Assembly: GCF_022921095.1 (NCBI RefSeq)
Contig: NZ_CP095053.1
Span: 372,001-436,000 of the forward strand
Reading direction: 5' to 3'
DNA: 64,000 nt
DNA from: Hymenobacter aerilatus
Lineage (GTDB): Bacteria; Bacteroidota; Bacteroidia; Cytophagales; Hymenobacteraceae
In this document: positions 33,185-42,001 of the stretch, piece after piece
Layout: every line of letters begins with the position of its first letter
Position numbering within the stretch: position 1 is the stretch's first letter
Made by a program: the position numbers and the translations under genes
Notes under the pieces: generated by a model
Seen by the model: the letters and a program-made list of their open reading frames with translations, nothing else
Told to the model about the DNA's origin: nothing
Database searches by the model: none

Positions 33185-34441
33185 TCACAGCATTCGATAC
33201 TCAAACCGCACCCGCGAGGTAGCGCCGGTGGCGCCGGTTTTCACGCCCAGAATGCGCAGGAGTATCACTTCGCCGGTGCCGCGCACGCGTACGGCGTACA
33301 CGTCGCCAGCGGTGGCGGCGCCCAGCTCGGCGGTGTTGGTGTTCTGGTACAAGAGGTTGCCCACGGCGTTGGCAGTGGCTTGGGTATAGAAACCAGCCGC
33401 TACTTGAGTAGCAGGTACTTTGTAGTAGCGCGTGTTGTTGCCGGCCGTAAGCGTGACGCTGCTGTTGGCAACACCACTCACAAACAGGTCTTTGGTAGTG
33501 GCAGCGCTGGCGGCGGGCTCGTTGCGGGCCAGCTTTAGATTATAGGCCAGCGAGTCGGGAGAAGCACCGGTGCCGAAGCTGACCATGCCGCGCTGGGTGG
33601 TAGCCAGCGTGGTAGGCGCCACAATATTGAGGGTAGCGGAGGACAGATCGACGCGCTGAGTTTGGGCGAAGGCCGAAAACAGGAACGTGATGGGCTGGCC
33701 CTGCGCCCCGGCGGGCACGCGTACATCTACGGCGCGGGTGGCGGCCACACCAGCTGTGGGCGTGCGCAATACCCCCTGGCGCACGGGCGCTTGTGTGCCC
33801 ACGCGGGCATAGTACACCAGGCTGTCGATGTTTTTGAACAGCGTGGCGCTGCTGCCAGCGGCAGGTACCGTCGAAATGCCGCCTTCATTCATCACAATAG
33901 AGTAGCCAATCAGGTCGCCGGGACTCTGAGCGTTAGCCGTCAGGCCGTTGCGGTAGGTGGCGGGGGTAGCGCCAAACTTTAGGGTAGGGGCCGAAGCTAC
34001 GGTGTAGGAGAAGCGCCGCAGCTGCTTGGAGCCATTCGTGAAGTTTAACGTCACGTCTACCCGCACGGGCGTTTTGTTGGCCAGCGCAGAGGGCACTGTG
34101 TAGGGCACCGACTGCGAGAAAGCCTGCGTGGTAGCATCCAAGGCGCCGCTGGCGGGGTAGGTGCCGACTACCGCTGAATCCTGGCGGTTTATCACCTGAA
34201 ATACCGTAATGTCGCGGAGGTTGTCCTGCTGGTTGTAGCTCACCAGTACCGGCACGGTTTCGCCGGGCGCAAACTTGGTAGCCGTCGTCACTAAGCCCCG
34301 CAACGAGCCGAAGCCCGCGTCTTGTTGCACAGTGTATAACTCGTCGTACGGCTCTTTCTCGCAGCCCGCGAGCAGGGCCACGGCGAGGCACGCTACCACT
34401 GGTAGCGTGCGGCGTAAAGTGAAATAAGTAGAATATAACAT
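33185..34441 (-). CDS. Lipoprotein of a SusCD operon, function unknown
   Basis: A 418-residue lipoprotein (lipobox VALLAGCEKE). It is the third gene after susC and susD on the same strand, the place usually taken by SusE/SusF-like surface glycan-binding lipoproteins. The mature part is beta-rich, with an Ig-like look (PGETVPVLVSYNQQDNLRD, VRVDVTLNFTNGSKQLRRFSY, GQPITFLFSAFAQTQRVDL), and ends VRFEYRML. No known domain is recognised. A role in ligand capture at the cell surface is inferred only from position. ATG 34441 directly starts the signal. Confidence 0.82.
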   Translation of the reverse strand: MLYSTYFTLRRTLPVVACLAVALLAGCEKEPYDELYTVQQDAGFGSLRGLVTTATKFAPGETVPVLVSYNQQDNLRDITVFQVINRQDSAVVGTYPASGALDATTQAFSQSVPYTVPSALANKTPVRVDVTLNFTNGSKQLRRFSYTVASAPTLKFGATPATYRNGLTANAQSPGDLIGYSIVMNEGGISTVPAAGSSATLFKNIDSLVYYARVGTQAPVRQGVLRTPTAGVAATRAVDVRVPAGAQGQPITFLFSAFAQTQRVDLSSATLNIVAPTTLATTQRGMVSFGTGASPDSLAYNLKLARNEPAASAATTKDLFVSGVANSSVTLTAGNNTRYYKVPATQVAAGFYTQATANAVGNLLYQNTNTAELGAATAGDVYAVRVRGTGEVILLRILGVKTGATGATSRVRFEYRML

Positions 34442-34481
34442 GCTGATGAATTGCGTTTTGGGAATGAAAGGGTAGGACGTT

Positions 34482-34564
34482 GTCTGTCATTTCGAGCGTA
34501 GCGAGGAATCTGGCGCAACCGTTGTGGGTGCATACTCAGATTACTCGCTACGCTCGGAATGACA
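34482..34564. repeat. Inverted repeat inside the sus operon, TCGAGCGTAGCGAGGAATC subtype
   Basis: CTGTCATTTCGAGCGTAGCG then AGGAATCTG pairs with CAGATTACTCGCTACGCTCG then GAATGACAG. It is a divergent member of the repeat superfamily, located in the 132-base gap between susD and the third lipoprotein gene. Confidence 0.9.
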
Positions 34565-34573
34565 GCAGGCCTT

Positions 34574-36133
34574 CTAATTGGCCTGATCCCACCACAGTGG
34601 CTTGGTGATGTAGTTACCGTTGGAGGTGGCGCCCACGTCGCTGAATAGCTTGGCTACGGCCACTGGGTTGTAGAGCACTTCGGTGGCGCCGGGCAACATG
34701 CGGCGCGGAAACTTGCTTTCTACCTCGGGGTTAGCCTCCACAGGGAAGCGGAAGTTGGGGTAGATGTCAGTTGAAAAATCCAAGCGGCGCAGGTCCGACC
34801 ACGACTCCGGGTTCAGGAACATAGCAATGTACTTCTGCTCCATAATGCGCTTCAGGCTAAGCTGGCCCTCATTCTGGGCCACGGCGGCACTGTTCAGGTA
34901 GTCGTCAATCTGTGAGGTGGCGATAAGCGGGAACGTAACAGGCGGCACAGCGTTGGAACCTCCCGAGCCAATTTTCTCGATATGTGCCCGAATGCCAGCC
35001 CGGTAGGCCGTGAGGGCCCGCGACAGGTTGCCGGCCCGGTAAGCCGCTTCGGCCTCAATAAACTTGGCCTCTGCGTAAGTCATCACCTGAAAAATACCCA
35101 GGTCGCGGGCGTACCAGCCGGAGTAGAAGTCAGAGTAGCCATTCAATACAAAGCTGGTAGAAGGCACGCTCACGCCCGGGTCGGTGCCCAGGCTAATGGA
35201 GGTAGCCATAATGGTATAGCGCGGATCTACCACGCCAGGGTAGGCCGCCCCGCCCGCGTTGCCATTCAGGTACTTGATGATGTTGGCCGAGAAAGTGGCC
35301 GTGGAGTAGTTGTTGCGCGTGGTTCCGAAGATGTTGGTGGTGCTCGTTTGCGGCGCCACAGCCGGAATGTATTGAATCTGCGCGTCGTCAGCGTTGCTCG
35401 TAAAACCCTTGTCGAGCAAGGCCAGCACTTGCTGCGGGTTGTAGGAGCCTTTCTTGGTGAGGTGGTTGAGCTGCCGCGCTTTCAGCGTGTTGGCAAAGCG
35501 AATCCACTTTTGCACGTCGCCTTTGTACAGGATGTCGCCGCTTTCGCTGGGCGAGGTCACATACAGCGGCCGGAACTCCTCGCTGGCGGGGCGCTCCATC
35601 AGGGCAATGCCCTCATCCAGCAGGGTGTTGATAGTGGCGTAAATCTGCTGCTGTGGGTCGTAGGCGGGCGTGTAGTTGGCCGCGCCTTTAAAGGCCTCGG
35701 TATAGGGTATGTCGCCCAGCATATCGGTGGCATGGGCCAGCACCATGGCCGTCATAATCTTGCCCGCGCCCACGTAGTAGGGCGAGCCCTCTGCTTCGGC
35801 GGCGGCCGTCATCGTCGGCACGTTGCCGGCCGAGTAGTAATAGGTGTAGTTGAAAACGTTGGTGCTGTTGGCGTTCGAGAGAAAATACTGGTCGGTGCTG
35901 CCTACTGGCGTTTTGCGCACCGTGTACTGCGTGAGGTAGGTAGTGGTAAGCGAGGTGAACATCTGCGTTTGAAAGCCCTGCGAGATGATGCCAGGCAGCA
36001 GGAAATTCGGGGTCGTGGTTACTGGGTTGTTGGGGTCGGTATTCACGTCGAGGTAGCTCTCGCACGCCGTAAAGGTGCCGCTACCCAGCAGAAGACCCAT
36101 CAAAAGTAGATATCGTGATTTCATTGAGTTCAT
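34574..36133 (-). CDS. SusD/RagB-like outer-membrane nutrient-binding lipoprotein
   Basis: A 519-residue SusD-family lipoprotein that forms the extracellular lid on the SusC transporter. The signal ends GSGTFTACESYLDVNTDPNN, the usual SusD N-terminus. The helical TPR-like scaffold includes YVGAGKIMTAMVLAHATDML, DIPYTEAF, the RFANTLKARQLNHLTK segment, YAEAKFIEAEAAYRAGN and QKYIAMFLNPESWSDLRRLDF near the end. These fit the SusD-like 2 subfamily. Substrate class cannot be told from the sequence. ATG 36133 or 36124 are both possible starts. It follows susC by 152 bases that contain a repeat element. Confidence 0.94.
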   Translation of the reverse strand: MNSMKSRYLLLMGLLLGSGTFTACESYLDVNTDPNNPVTTTPNFLLPGIISQGFQTQMFTSLTTTYLTQYTVRKTPVGSTDQYFLSNANSTNVFNYTYYYSAGNVPTMTAAAEAEGSPYYVGAGKIMTAMVLAHATDMLGDIPYTEAFKGAANYTPAYDPQQQIYATINTLLDEGIALMERPASEEFRPLYVTSPSESGDILYKGDVQKWIRFANTLKARQLNHLTKKGSYNPQQVLALLDKGFTSNADDAQIQYIPAVAPQTSTTNIFGTTRNNYSTATFSANIIKYLNGNAGGAAYPGVVDPRYTIMATSISLGTDPGVSVPSTSFVLNGYSDFYSGWYARDLGIFQVMTYAEAKFIEAEAAYRAGNLSRALTAYRAGIRAHIEKIGSGGSNAVPPVTFPLIATSQIDDYLNSAAVAQNEGQLSLKRIMEQKYIAMFLNPESWSDLRRLDFSTDIYPNFRFPVEANPEVESKFPRRMLPGATEVLYNPVAVAKLFSDVGATSNGNYITKPLWWDQAN

Positions 36134-36162
36134 ATGTTGAATTGTTGTTGCCGTCCGCATTC

Positions 36163-36264
36163 CTGTTATGCTGAGCGGAGGCGGAGTATCTCTGCTGTAA
36201 GCTACTTTTAGTTGGTAGCAACGAAGCAGTAGAGATGCTTCGACTTTGCTGCGCTCAGCATAAC
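36163..36264. repeat. Inverted repeat between susC and susD, GAAGCATCTC subtype
   Basis: GTTATGCTGAGCGGAGGCGG then AGTATCTCTGCT pairs with AGCAGTAGAGATGCTTCGAC and GCTCAGCATAAC, with several mismatches and an insertion in the right arm. It sits inside the presumed susCD operon. Confidence 0.88.
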
Positions 36265-36285
36265 GGCCTGACGAGGGGCTTCCAC

Positions 36286-39200
36286 TTAAAAGTTCACCCG
36301 TAGTCCCATGTCTACGCCGCGGGTGCCGGGCACAGCGCCGTAGTCGAAGCCGCCGGAGCCGCCACCGCGCACGCCGGCACCCGAAGCTGCTGTTTCGGGA
36401 TCTACGCCTGAGTATTTGGTGAGCAGCAGTAGGTTGCGGCCGGTCACATTCAGCTCCACGCCTTTAATGAACTTGTTGCGCTCCAGCAGGGCGGCGGGTA
36501 GGGCATACGTCAGGTTCACGTAGCGCAGGCGCACCCAGGAGCCGTCTTCAATAAACGGCGTACCGATAGCGCCCAGCACGTTTTGGTAGTAGGCTTGCGT
36601 CAGCTCTACAGGGCGCGTGTTGGCCGAGTAGGTGCCGTCTGCGTTGGCAATTACCCCATCGAACACCACCTGCTTGTAGCGGTCTTGGGTGCGCTCGGCT
36701 AACCCGGTGCCTGTGAGGTACAACTCATTGCCATTGAACACTTTGCCACCCTTCCGGAAGTCCGTCAGGAACGACAGGCCCAGGCCTTTGTAGCTGAACG
36801 AGTTGGTAATCTGGACCGTGAAATCGGGCGCGCGGTTGCCAGCGTAGATGAACGTGCCGGTGTTGATGAGCGGGTAGCCCGTGTTGCGGTTGATCAGAAT
36901 CTGTCCGTCGGGTGCGCGCTGGAAATCGGTGGCGCTGATGGAGGAAATCGGGCGGCCCAGGAAGGCACCGCCGCGGGCCCCGGTCAGATTCACATCCGAC
37001 TGGAACACCTCCGTCAAGAAACTCGGAATGGACTCTACCTTGTTGCGGTTGCGGGTGTAATTGGCCAGCACATCCCACGTAAAGCCGCTGGCGGCGCGCA
37101 CGGGTGTGCCCGTCAACGACACTTCCCAGCCCTGGTTGCGCACGTTGCCTGCATTGATGTATTGCAGAATAAAACCCGTGGCCTGGCTCACGCGCGGCCC
37201 AATGATTTGGTCGCGGGTGAGCTGGTTGTAGTACGTCACGCTCAGGCCCAGGCGGTTCTGAATGAACTGCAAGTCCAAGCCGCCCTCAATGGCGCGGGTG
37301 CGCTCGGGTACCAGGTTGGCGTTGGAGCCGAAGAAGCCGTTGCGGAAGCCGCCCCCAATGTAGGTAGCCTGCGCCAGCGGCGAAAACACCCGGTAGGGCT
37401 GGGTGTCCTTGCCCACGTCGGCCACCGCCGCCCGAATCTTACCAAAGTTGAGGTAGCGGTTTTGATCCAAGCCCAGCAGACGCGTAAACTGCCAGCCCGC
37501 CGCCACCGAGCCGTAGCCGAAGAGCTTGCCAAAGTTTTTGCCTTCGTCGGGGCGGGGTAGGGTAGAGGATTGGTCGATGCGGCCGTTCACCTCCAGCGTC
37601 ACCTGCTGCAACATGTCCAGGCTCAGGCGGGCAAAGTTACCAATTAGGCGGCGGTCCTGGGTGGTAATCAACACGTTGCGGTTCACCGTGTTGTTGATGC
37701 TGGTGAAGGTAGGGTTCTGGAAAATCAGGCCCAGATTGTCGGTGGTTTCGCGGTGCAGGTACTCCACGGTGTTGCCCAGTACCAAGGAGCCGCTAAAGTT
37801 GTCGCTGAAGCGGTGCGTGAGGGTAGCCAGCAGGTTGCTGGTAATGAGCTGGTTGAAAACGTCAGATTCTGAAATGCCCCCGTTCTGGTTGTCGCGCTGG
37901 GTGGTACCCACAGCCCGTACCGAGCGGTCTTTCTGAAAGTAGAAGTCGTTGCCGATGTTGTAGCTGAAGTTCAGCCAGTCGGTGGCTTTGAAGCCCAACT
38001 GCACGTTGCCCAGCATGCGGTTGGTGCGGCTGGTCTGGGGGTTGCGGTACACCTGGAAGTAAGGGTTATCAGCATCGGTGCTGGCTTGGGCAGCGCCCAG
38101 CAGGCGGCGCACCGAGCCATCGGGGTTCAGGTAGTTGCGGGCATCGTCGTTGCGGGGCCAGTTTAGGAGGCTACGGAGGTAGCCGCCCGCGCCCCCAAAC
38201 AGGCCATCGCCCTGCAAGGGCGAGCGGTTGCCCGAATTCAGGTATTCCACCGAGCCCGAACCGCTGAACTTTGGCGTAAACTGAAAGGTGCCCGACAGGC
38301 GCGCCGTGGTTTTGTCGTACTGGCTGGTAGGCGCCACACCGGTTTGATCGAGGCGCGAGGCCGACACGAAGAAGGTCCCTTTGTCGCTGCCACCCGACAT
38401 AGTGAGGTAGTGCTGCCAGCTTTTGCCGGTCTGGAAGAAGTTACCCAGGTTGTCGTATACCGGTTCGCCTGGCTGGAAGCGCGGCCCCCAGGAGCCCCGC
38501 ACACCCGTATCAAACACGCCCTGCGAGCCTTGCTTGTACTGGTCCTGTAGCTTGGGTAGGCGGCTCACCTCATCCACCGAAAACTGGGTGCGGTAGTTGA
38601 GGGTAGTAGTGCCCTTGGTGCCTTTTTTGGTGGTAATCACCACAGCACCGTTGGCGGCGCGCAGGCCGTAGATGGCCGAAGCGGCCGGACCTTTCAGCAC
38701 CGTCATGCTTTCAATATTCTCGGGGTTCAAGTCACCAGCGCGGTTAGTGCTGGCCGATGAGCGACCTAGAATGCCGTTGAAGGCAGAGCCTCCGCCCGGC
38801 GCCGTCGACTCCACAAACGAGGAGTTGTCCATGATAATGCCGTCAATCACGAATAGCGGCTGGTTGTCCGAGTCGAGCGAGGCCCCACCGCGAATCACGA
38901 TAGACGCTCCCTCGCCGGGCGCGCCGCCCGAGCTGGTCACCTGCACGCCGGCTACCTTGCCCTGCAGGGCATTCACCACGTTCGGCTGCCGCGATTCAAT
39001 AATGTCCTTGGACTTCACCACCTGCACGGCATAGTTGATTTTAGCCTGCTCTTCCTTGATGCCGTAGCCCGTCACCACGGCCTCCTGTAACTGCTGCGCC
39101 GACTCGCGCATGGACACGCTGATTTCGCCGGTAGCCTCTACCGTGCGCTCCTGACTGGTATAGCCGATAAAGCTGAATACGAGCACCGTACCAGGCGCAG

Positions 39201-39399
39201 CCTGTAGCGTGAAGCGGCCGTCGCCGTTAGTGGTAGCGCCGTTGGTAGTATTCTTCACCACTACCGTCACACCGGGTAGGGGCGAGTTGTCGGAGGCAGC
39301 CGTGACTACGCCCGTTACGGCGCGGGGTGCCCCCGTTTGGGCGTAGGCGCTGGGCACTACAAAGCCTAATAGCAGGAGAAATAGTAGGAGTTTGTGCAT
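36286..39399 (-). CDS. SusC/RagA-family TonB-dependent outer-membrane transporter
   Basis: A 1037-residue outer-membrane transporter that takes up large nutrients using the TonB system together with SusD. In order: signal peptide (LLFLLLLGFVVPSAYAQ), carboxypeptidase-regulatory-like domain (AVTGVVTAASDNSPLPGVTV, FSFIGYTSQERTV), plug domain (VVTGYGIKEEQAKINYAVQV, NALQGKVAGVQVTSSGG, IVIRGGASL, VIDGIIMD, AASAIYGLRAANGAVVITTK) and a large beta-barrel ending VDMGLRVNF. The plug motifs place it in the SusC/RagA group. ATG 39399 starts the signal peptide; the frame is open to 39435. The downstream susD and lipoprotein genes complete a three-gene uptake unit. No sigma/anti-sigma pair lies next to it. 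Confidence 0.95.
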   Translation of the reverse strand: MHKLLLFLLLLGFVVPSAYAQTGAPRAVTGVVTAASDNSPLPGVTVVVKNTTNGATTNGDGRFTLQAAPGTVLVFSFIGYTSQERTVEATGEISVSMRESAQQLQEAVVTGYGIKEEQAKINYAVQVVKSKDIIESRQPNVVNALQGKVAGVQVTSSGGAPGEGASIVIRGGASLDSDNQPLFVIDGIIMDNSSFVESTAPGGGSAFNGILGRSSASTNRAGDLNPENIESMTVLKGPAASAIYGLRAANGAVVITTKKGTKGTTTLNYRTQFSVDEVSRLPKLQDQYKQGSQGVFDTGVRGSWGPRFQPGEPVYDNLGNFFQTGKSWQHYLTMSGGSDKGTFFVSASRLDQTGVAPTSQYDKTTARLSGTFQFTPKFSGSGSVEYLNSGNRSPLQGDGLFGGAGGYLRSLLNWPRNDDARNYLNPDGSVRRLLGAAQASTDADNPYFQVYRNPQTSRTNRMLGNVQLGFKATDWLNFSYNIGNDFYFQKDRSVRAVGTTQRDNQNGGISESDVFNQLITSNLLATLTHRFSDNFSGSLVLGNTVEYLHRETTDNLGLIFQNPTFTSINNTVNRNVLITTQDRRLIGNFARLSLDMLQQVTLEVNGRIDQSSTLPRPDEGKNFGKLFGYGSVAAGWQFTRLLGLDQNRYLNFGKIRAAVADVGKDTQPYRVFSPLAQATYIGGGFRNGFFGSNANLVPERTRAIEGGLDLQFIQNRLGLSVTYYNQLTRDQIIGPRVSQATGFILQYINAGNVRNQGWEVSLTGTPVRAASGFTWDVLANYTRNRNKVESIPSFLTEVFQSDVNLTGARGGAFLGRPISSISATDFQRAPDGQILINRNTGYPLINTGTFIYAGNRAPDFTVQITNSFSYKGLGLSFLTDFRKGGKVFNGNELYLTGTGLAERTQDRYKQVVFDGVIANADGTYSANTRPVELTQAYYQNVLGAIGTPFIEDGSWVRLRYVNLTYALPAALLERNKFIKGVELNVTGRNLLLLTKYSGVDPETAASGAGVRGGGSGGFDYGAVPGTRGVDMGLRVNF

Positions 39400-39740
39400 A
39401 GAAATGGGAAAGGGAAATGGAAAACATAGAGACATCGACAGCCGATGAATGCAAAGCAGAAAGTATGGCGGAACTGGAAACTTGAAAAAGGTCTATTGCT
39501 GCCGCTTTGTACAAATTACGATTGTCAGCTAGCTACTTAAAGTGCAATTGAGCTTGCTTGATGCATAAGAATCTGCTTTTCAATCTACATTTTCACCGAC
39601 AATAGCGCAAGCAGTGTGAGCTGTTTGTCGAGGCTGCTTGGTATTCTGTGGGGTCAATAGCCGTCTTTATCGGTGCTGACAGCAGATAGGAAATGGGAGG
39701 TCGTGGTGAAATATATACATTTAGCAAAACGCCCCTACCT
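39400..39740. other. Divergent intergenic region between susC and the acyltransferase gene
   Basis: This 341-base stretch has no convincing gene. It should hold the susC promoter on the minus strand and that of the acyltransferase on the plus strand. TACATTTA at 39716-39723 is one base off a -7 element for the latter but is close to the start codon. No repeat is present. Confidence 0.55.
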
Positions 39741-40922
39741 ATGCACACCACTACCCAGGCTGCCGCCGCTACCACCGGTGCCCTACCCCTGGCCGAAGCC
39801 TCGCAGCCCGGCCGCTTGCTTTCTCTGGACGTGTTCCGGGGCTTCACGGTGGCGGCCATGCTGCTCGTCAACAACCCCGGCGACTGGGGCCACATCTACG
39901 CCCCGCTAGAGCACGCGCACTGGAACGGCTGCACGCCCACCGACCTCATTTTTCCGTTTTTCCTGTTTATCGTGGGCGTCAGCATTGCCTATGCCCTGGG
40001 CACGGCCCGGCAAGACACCAGCCGCCACCCGCAACTGCTCCTGCGCGTGCTAAAGCGAGCCGCCATCCTATTCGGACTAGGACTGCTGATGGCCCTCGAA
40101 CCACGCTTCGATTTCGCGCACGTGCGCGTGCTAGGCGTGTTGCAGCGCATTGCGCTGGTATTTTTGGTGTGCGGAGTGGTGTTCGTAAAAACCGACTGGC
40201 GCACGCAGGTGTGGCTGCTGGTAGCGGCCCTGGTAGGGTATAACATCCTGATGCAGGTAGTGCCTGTGCCGGGGGGAGGGGCCGCCAACCTGGAGCCCGC
40301 CACCAACCTCGGCGCCTGGCTCGACCGCACGGTGTTGGGCGAGGACCACCTCTGGAGCCAGAGCAAAACCTGGGACCCCGAGGGCCTACTAGGCACCCTA
40401 CCCGCCGTGGGCACGGGGTTGCTAGGCCTGCTGGCCGGGCAGTGGCTGCGCCGCAAGGCGGTGCCCGTGGCCGAGCGCATTGCCTGGCTGTTCGTACTAA
40501 GCGCCGCCGCCGTGGTGCTGGGCCTCATCTGGAACGGCTGGTTCCCGATCAACAAAAGTCTGTGGACCAGCTCGTTTGTGCTTTATGTAGGCGGACTGGC
40601 GGGTGCTACCCTAGCAGCGCTCTACTGGCTCTGCGACATACAGGGCTACCGGGGCTGGTGGTCGCGCTTTGCGGTGGTGTACGGCGTCAATGCCATTACC
40701 GTGTTTTTCCTGTCGGGGGTGGTGGCGCGGTGGCTGGGCATGTGGCAGGTGCCCAACGGGACAGGTGGCACCACGTCGGCCCACCAGTGGCTGTACCAAC
40801 GTTTCTTCGTGCCCTACCTCAGTCCCCTCAATGCTTCACTGGCGGCAGCCATCGTGTGCGTACTCATCTGGTACGGCGTATTGTGGGTGATGTACAAACG
40901 TCGGATCATTATTAAAGTATGA
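39741..40922 (+). CDS. NagX/HGSNAT-like membrane acyltransferase (DUF5009)
   Basis: A 393-residue inner-membrane protein related to heparan-alpha-glucosaminide N-acetyltransferase and bacterial NagX. The family opening is clear: RLLSLDVFRGFTVAAMLLVNN, GHIYAPLEHAHWNGCTPTDL (with the conserved His) and FPFFLFIVGVSIAYALG. Ten or eleven hydrophobic helices follow, with a loop holding the LEPATNLGAWLDRTVLGEDH segment and TWDPEGLLGTLPAVGTGLLG. It probably moves an acetyl group across the membrane onto an amino sugar. The neighbouring susCD operon and NagZ-type gene fit an amino-sugar or cell-wall theme. ATG 39741 is the first natural start. Confidence 0.9.
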   Translation: MHTTTQAAAATTGALPLAEASQPGRLLSLDVFRGFTVAAMLLVNNPGDWGHIYAPLEHAHWNGCTPTDLIFPFFLFIVGVSIAYALGTARQDTSRHPQLLLRVLKRAAILFGLGLLMALEPRFDFAHVRVLGVLQRIALVFLVCGVVFVKTDWRTQVWLLVAALVGYNILMQVVPVPGGGAANLEPATNLGAWLDRTVLGEDHLWSQSKTWDPEGLLGTLPAVGTGLLGLLAGQWLRRKAVPVAERIAWLFVLSAAAVVLGLIWNGWFPINKSLWTSSFVLYVGGLAGATLAALYWLCDIQGYRGWWSRFAVVYGVNAITVFFLSGVVARWLGMWQVPNGTGGTTSAHQWLYQRFFVPYLSPLNASLAAAIVCVLIWYGVLWVMYKRRIIIKV

Positions 40923-40965
40923 GGCTGATTTTTGGCGTATTCCCACAAGACTCGGCTGTGTGCGC

Positions 40966-40973
40966 TACCTTGT
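40966..40973 (+). promoter_or_regulatory. Possible -7 element (TACCTTGT) for the DUF2059 gene
   Basis: TACCTTGT is 38 bases before ATG 41005 and follows the TAnCTTG pattern seen elsewhere in the window. Confidence 0.25.
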
Positions 40974-41004
40974 ATGCACACTCTCATACTCCGTATACTG
41001 CTTT

Positions 41005-41553
41005 ATGAAACACTACATAGTACTACTGGCCTGCGGGCTACTGCTGACTGCTCCCGCGGCAGTGGCTCAGACTAAATCAGCAAAAGGCAAAACCACCAAG
41101 CCAGCTGCTGCGGCCACAACACCCGTTCCCGCACCGGTAGCCGCAGAGCCTATACCTGCTGCGCAGCGGCAAGCGGCCGAAACACTGTTTGGTACCATGC
41201 AAATGGACAAAAACATGACCACCATGATGGAGCAGATGCTGGACATGCAGGTAAAGCAGAATCCGCAGTTGCAGACAGTAGAGCCAGAAATGCGCGCATT
41301 TTTCAATAAATACATGAGCTGGACTGCGCTCCGGGAAGATATGGTGCAGGTATACGCCCGGGAATTCACGGCATCCGAGCTACAGGACCTCAACCGGTTC
41401 TACCAGACGCCCACCGGCCAGAAATACATCAGCAAGCAGACCAGTTTGATGCAGGAAGGGATGCTGATTGCTCAGCGCCGTGTGCAGGAACACATGCCTG
41501 AGCTGCAGCAGACGATTATGCAGAAGTTGGGTCAAGGCCAATCCACGGAGTAA
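41005..41553 (+). CDS. DUF2059 domain protein, exported
   Basis: A 182-residue exported protein. The signal peptide (IVLLACGLLLTAPAAVAQ) is followed by a Lys/Thr/Ala/Pro-rich linker and the helical DUF2059 domain, whose hallmark YAREFTASELQDLNRFYQTP with TGQKYISKQ is present near residues 125-155. Family members are periplasmic and of unknown role. ATG 41005 begins the signal peptide; the open frame to 40960 adds a poor N-terminus. It ends one base before a strong hairpin shared with the convergent DUF2905 gene. Confidence 0.9.
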   Translation: MKHYIVLLACGLLLTAPAAVAQTKSAKGKTTKPAAAATTPVPAPVAAEPIPAAQRQAAETLFGTMQMDKNMTTMMEQMLDMQVKQNPQLQTVEPEMRAFFNKYMSWTALREDMVQVYAREFTASELQDLNRFYQTPTGQKYISKQTSLMQEGMLIAQRRVQEHMPELQQTIMQKLGQGQSTE

Positions 41554-41633
41554 GCTCCAACTCCTTCTTGTACACAACACCCCCTACCCCAGCACTGGGG
41601 TAGGGGGTGTTGTGTACAAGAAGGAGTTGGAGC
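41554..41633. terminator. Large bidirectional hairpin between convergent genes
   Basis: About 39-base perfect arms (GCTCCAACTCCTTCTTGTAC, ACAACACCCCCTACCCCAG and complement) with a two-base centre. It starts directly after the DUF2059 stop codon and ends 14 bases before the DUF2905 stop. There is no T run, so it may act as an mRNA end stabiliser rather than a classical terminator. Confidence 0.75.
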
Positions 41634-41647
41634 CGTCTATCAATAAT

Positions 41648-41875
41648 TCAGCTAAAACGTCTGATTATCCACAGTACCAGGCTAAGCAGCAGGCTGATGA
41701 GTAGCATCGAGACAAACGGCACGTAGAGCCGAAAACCGGGCCGCTCCACGCGGATGTCGCCGGGCAAGCGGCCAAACCAACTCAGTACACTACCACCGCC
41801 CCACCAAATAATGGTGCCTACTACCGCCAGCGTGAGGCCAAGAAGAACCAGTAACTTTCCAAGCTGCGGACTCAT
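41648..41875 (-). CDS. DUF2905 family small membrane protein
   Basis: A 75-residue protein with two membrane helices (LLVLLGLTLAVVGTIIWW and the FVSMLLISLLLSLVLWII segment) and the family motif GRLPGDIRVERPGFRLYVP between them. Function of the family is unknown. ATG 41875 is chosen because the family begins with a short hydrophilic stretch before LGK; the frame is open to 41974 across the terminator of the next gene and this extension is not credible. Confidence 0.9.
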   Translation of the reverse strand: MSPQLGKLLVLLGLTLAVVGTIIWWGGGSVLSWFGRLPGDIRVERPGFRLYVPFVSMLLISLLLSLVLWIIRRFS

Positions 41876-41929
41876 ACTACAGAGAAAAACATGAGTATAA
41901 CTGCTGACTGGCAGAATATGGCAAGGTAG

Positions 41930-41980
41930 AAAAAAATAGAGGCCGTGCGGAAAGCAATCAGTTGCTTTCCGCACGGCCTC
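41930..41980 (-). terminator. Intrinsic terminator after the NagZ-type fusion gene
   Basis: GAGGCCGTGCGGAAAGCAA and its exact complement form a 19-base stem, followed on the minus strand by TATTTTTTTC, about 22 bases after the stop codon at 42002. Confidence 0.9.
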
Positions 41981-42001
41981 TGCACGTGGCAGCCGCTGGC
42001 G

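Noticed and set aside
34982-36109. A 375-codon open frame on the plus strand antisense to susD
   Set aside because: It is the mirror of a real SusD gene in GC-rich DNA, its translation is low-complexity (Val/Gly/His/Arg-rich) and matches no family.
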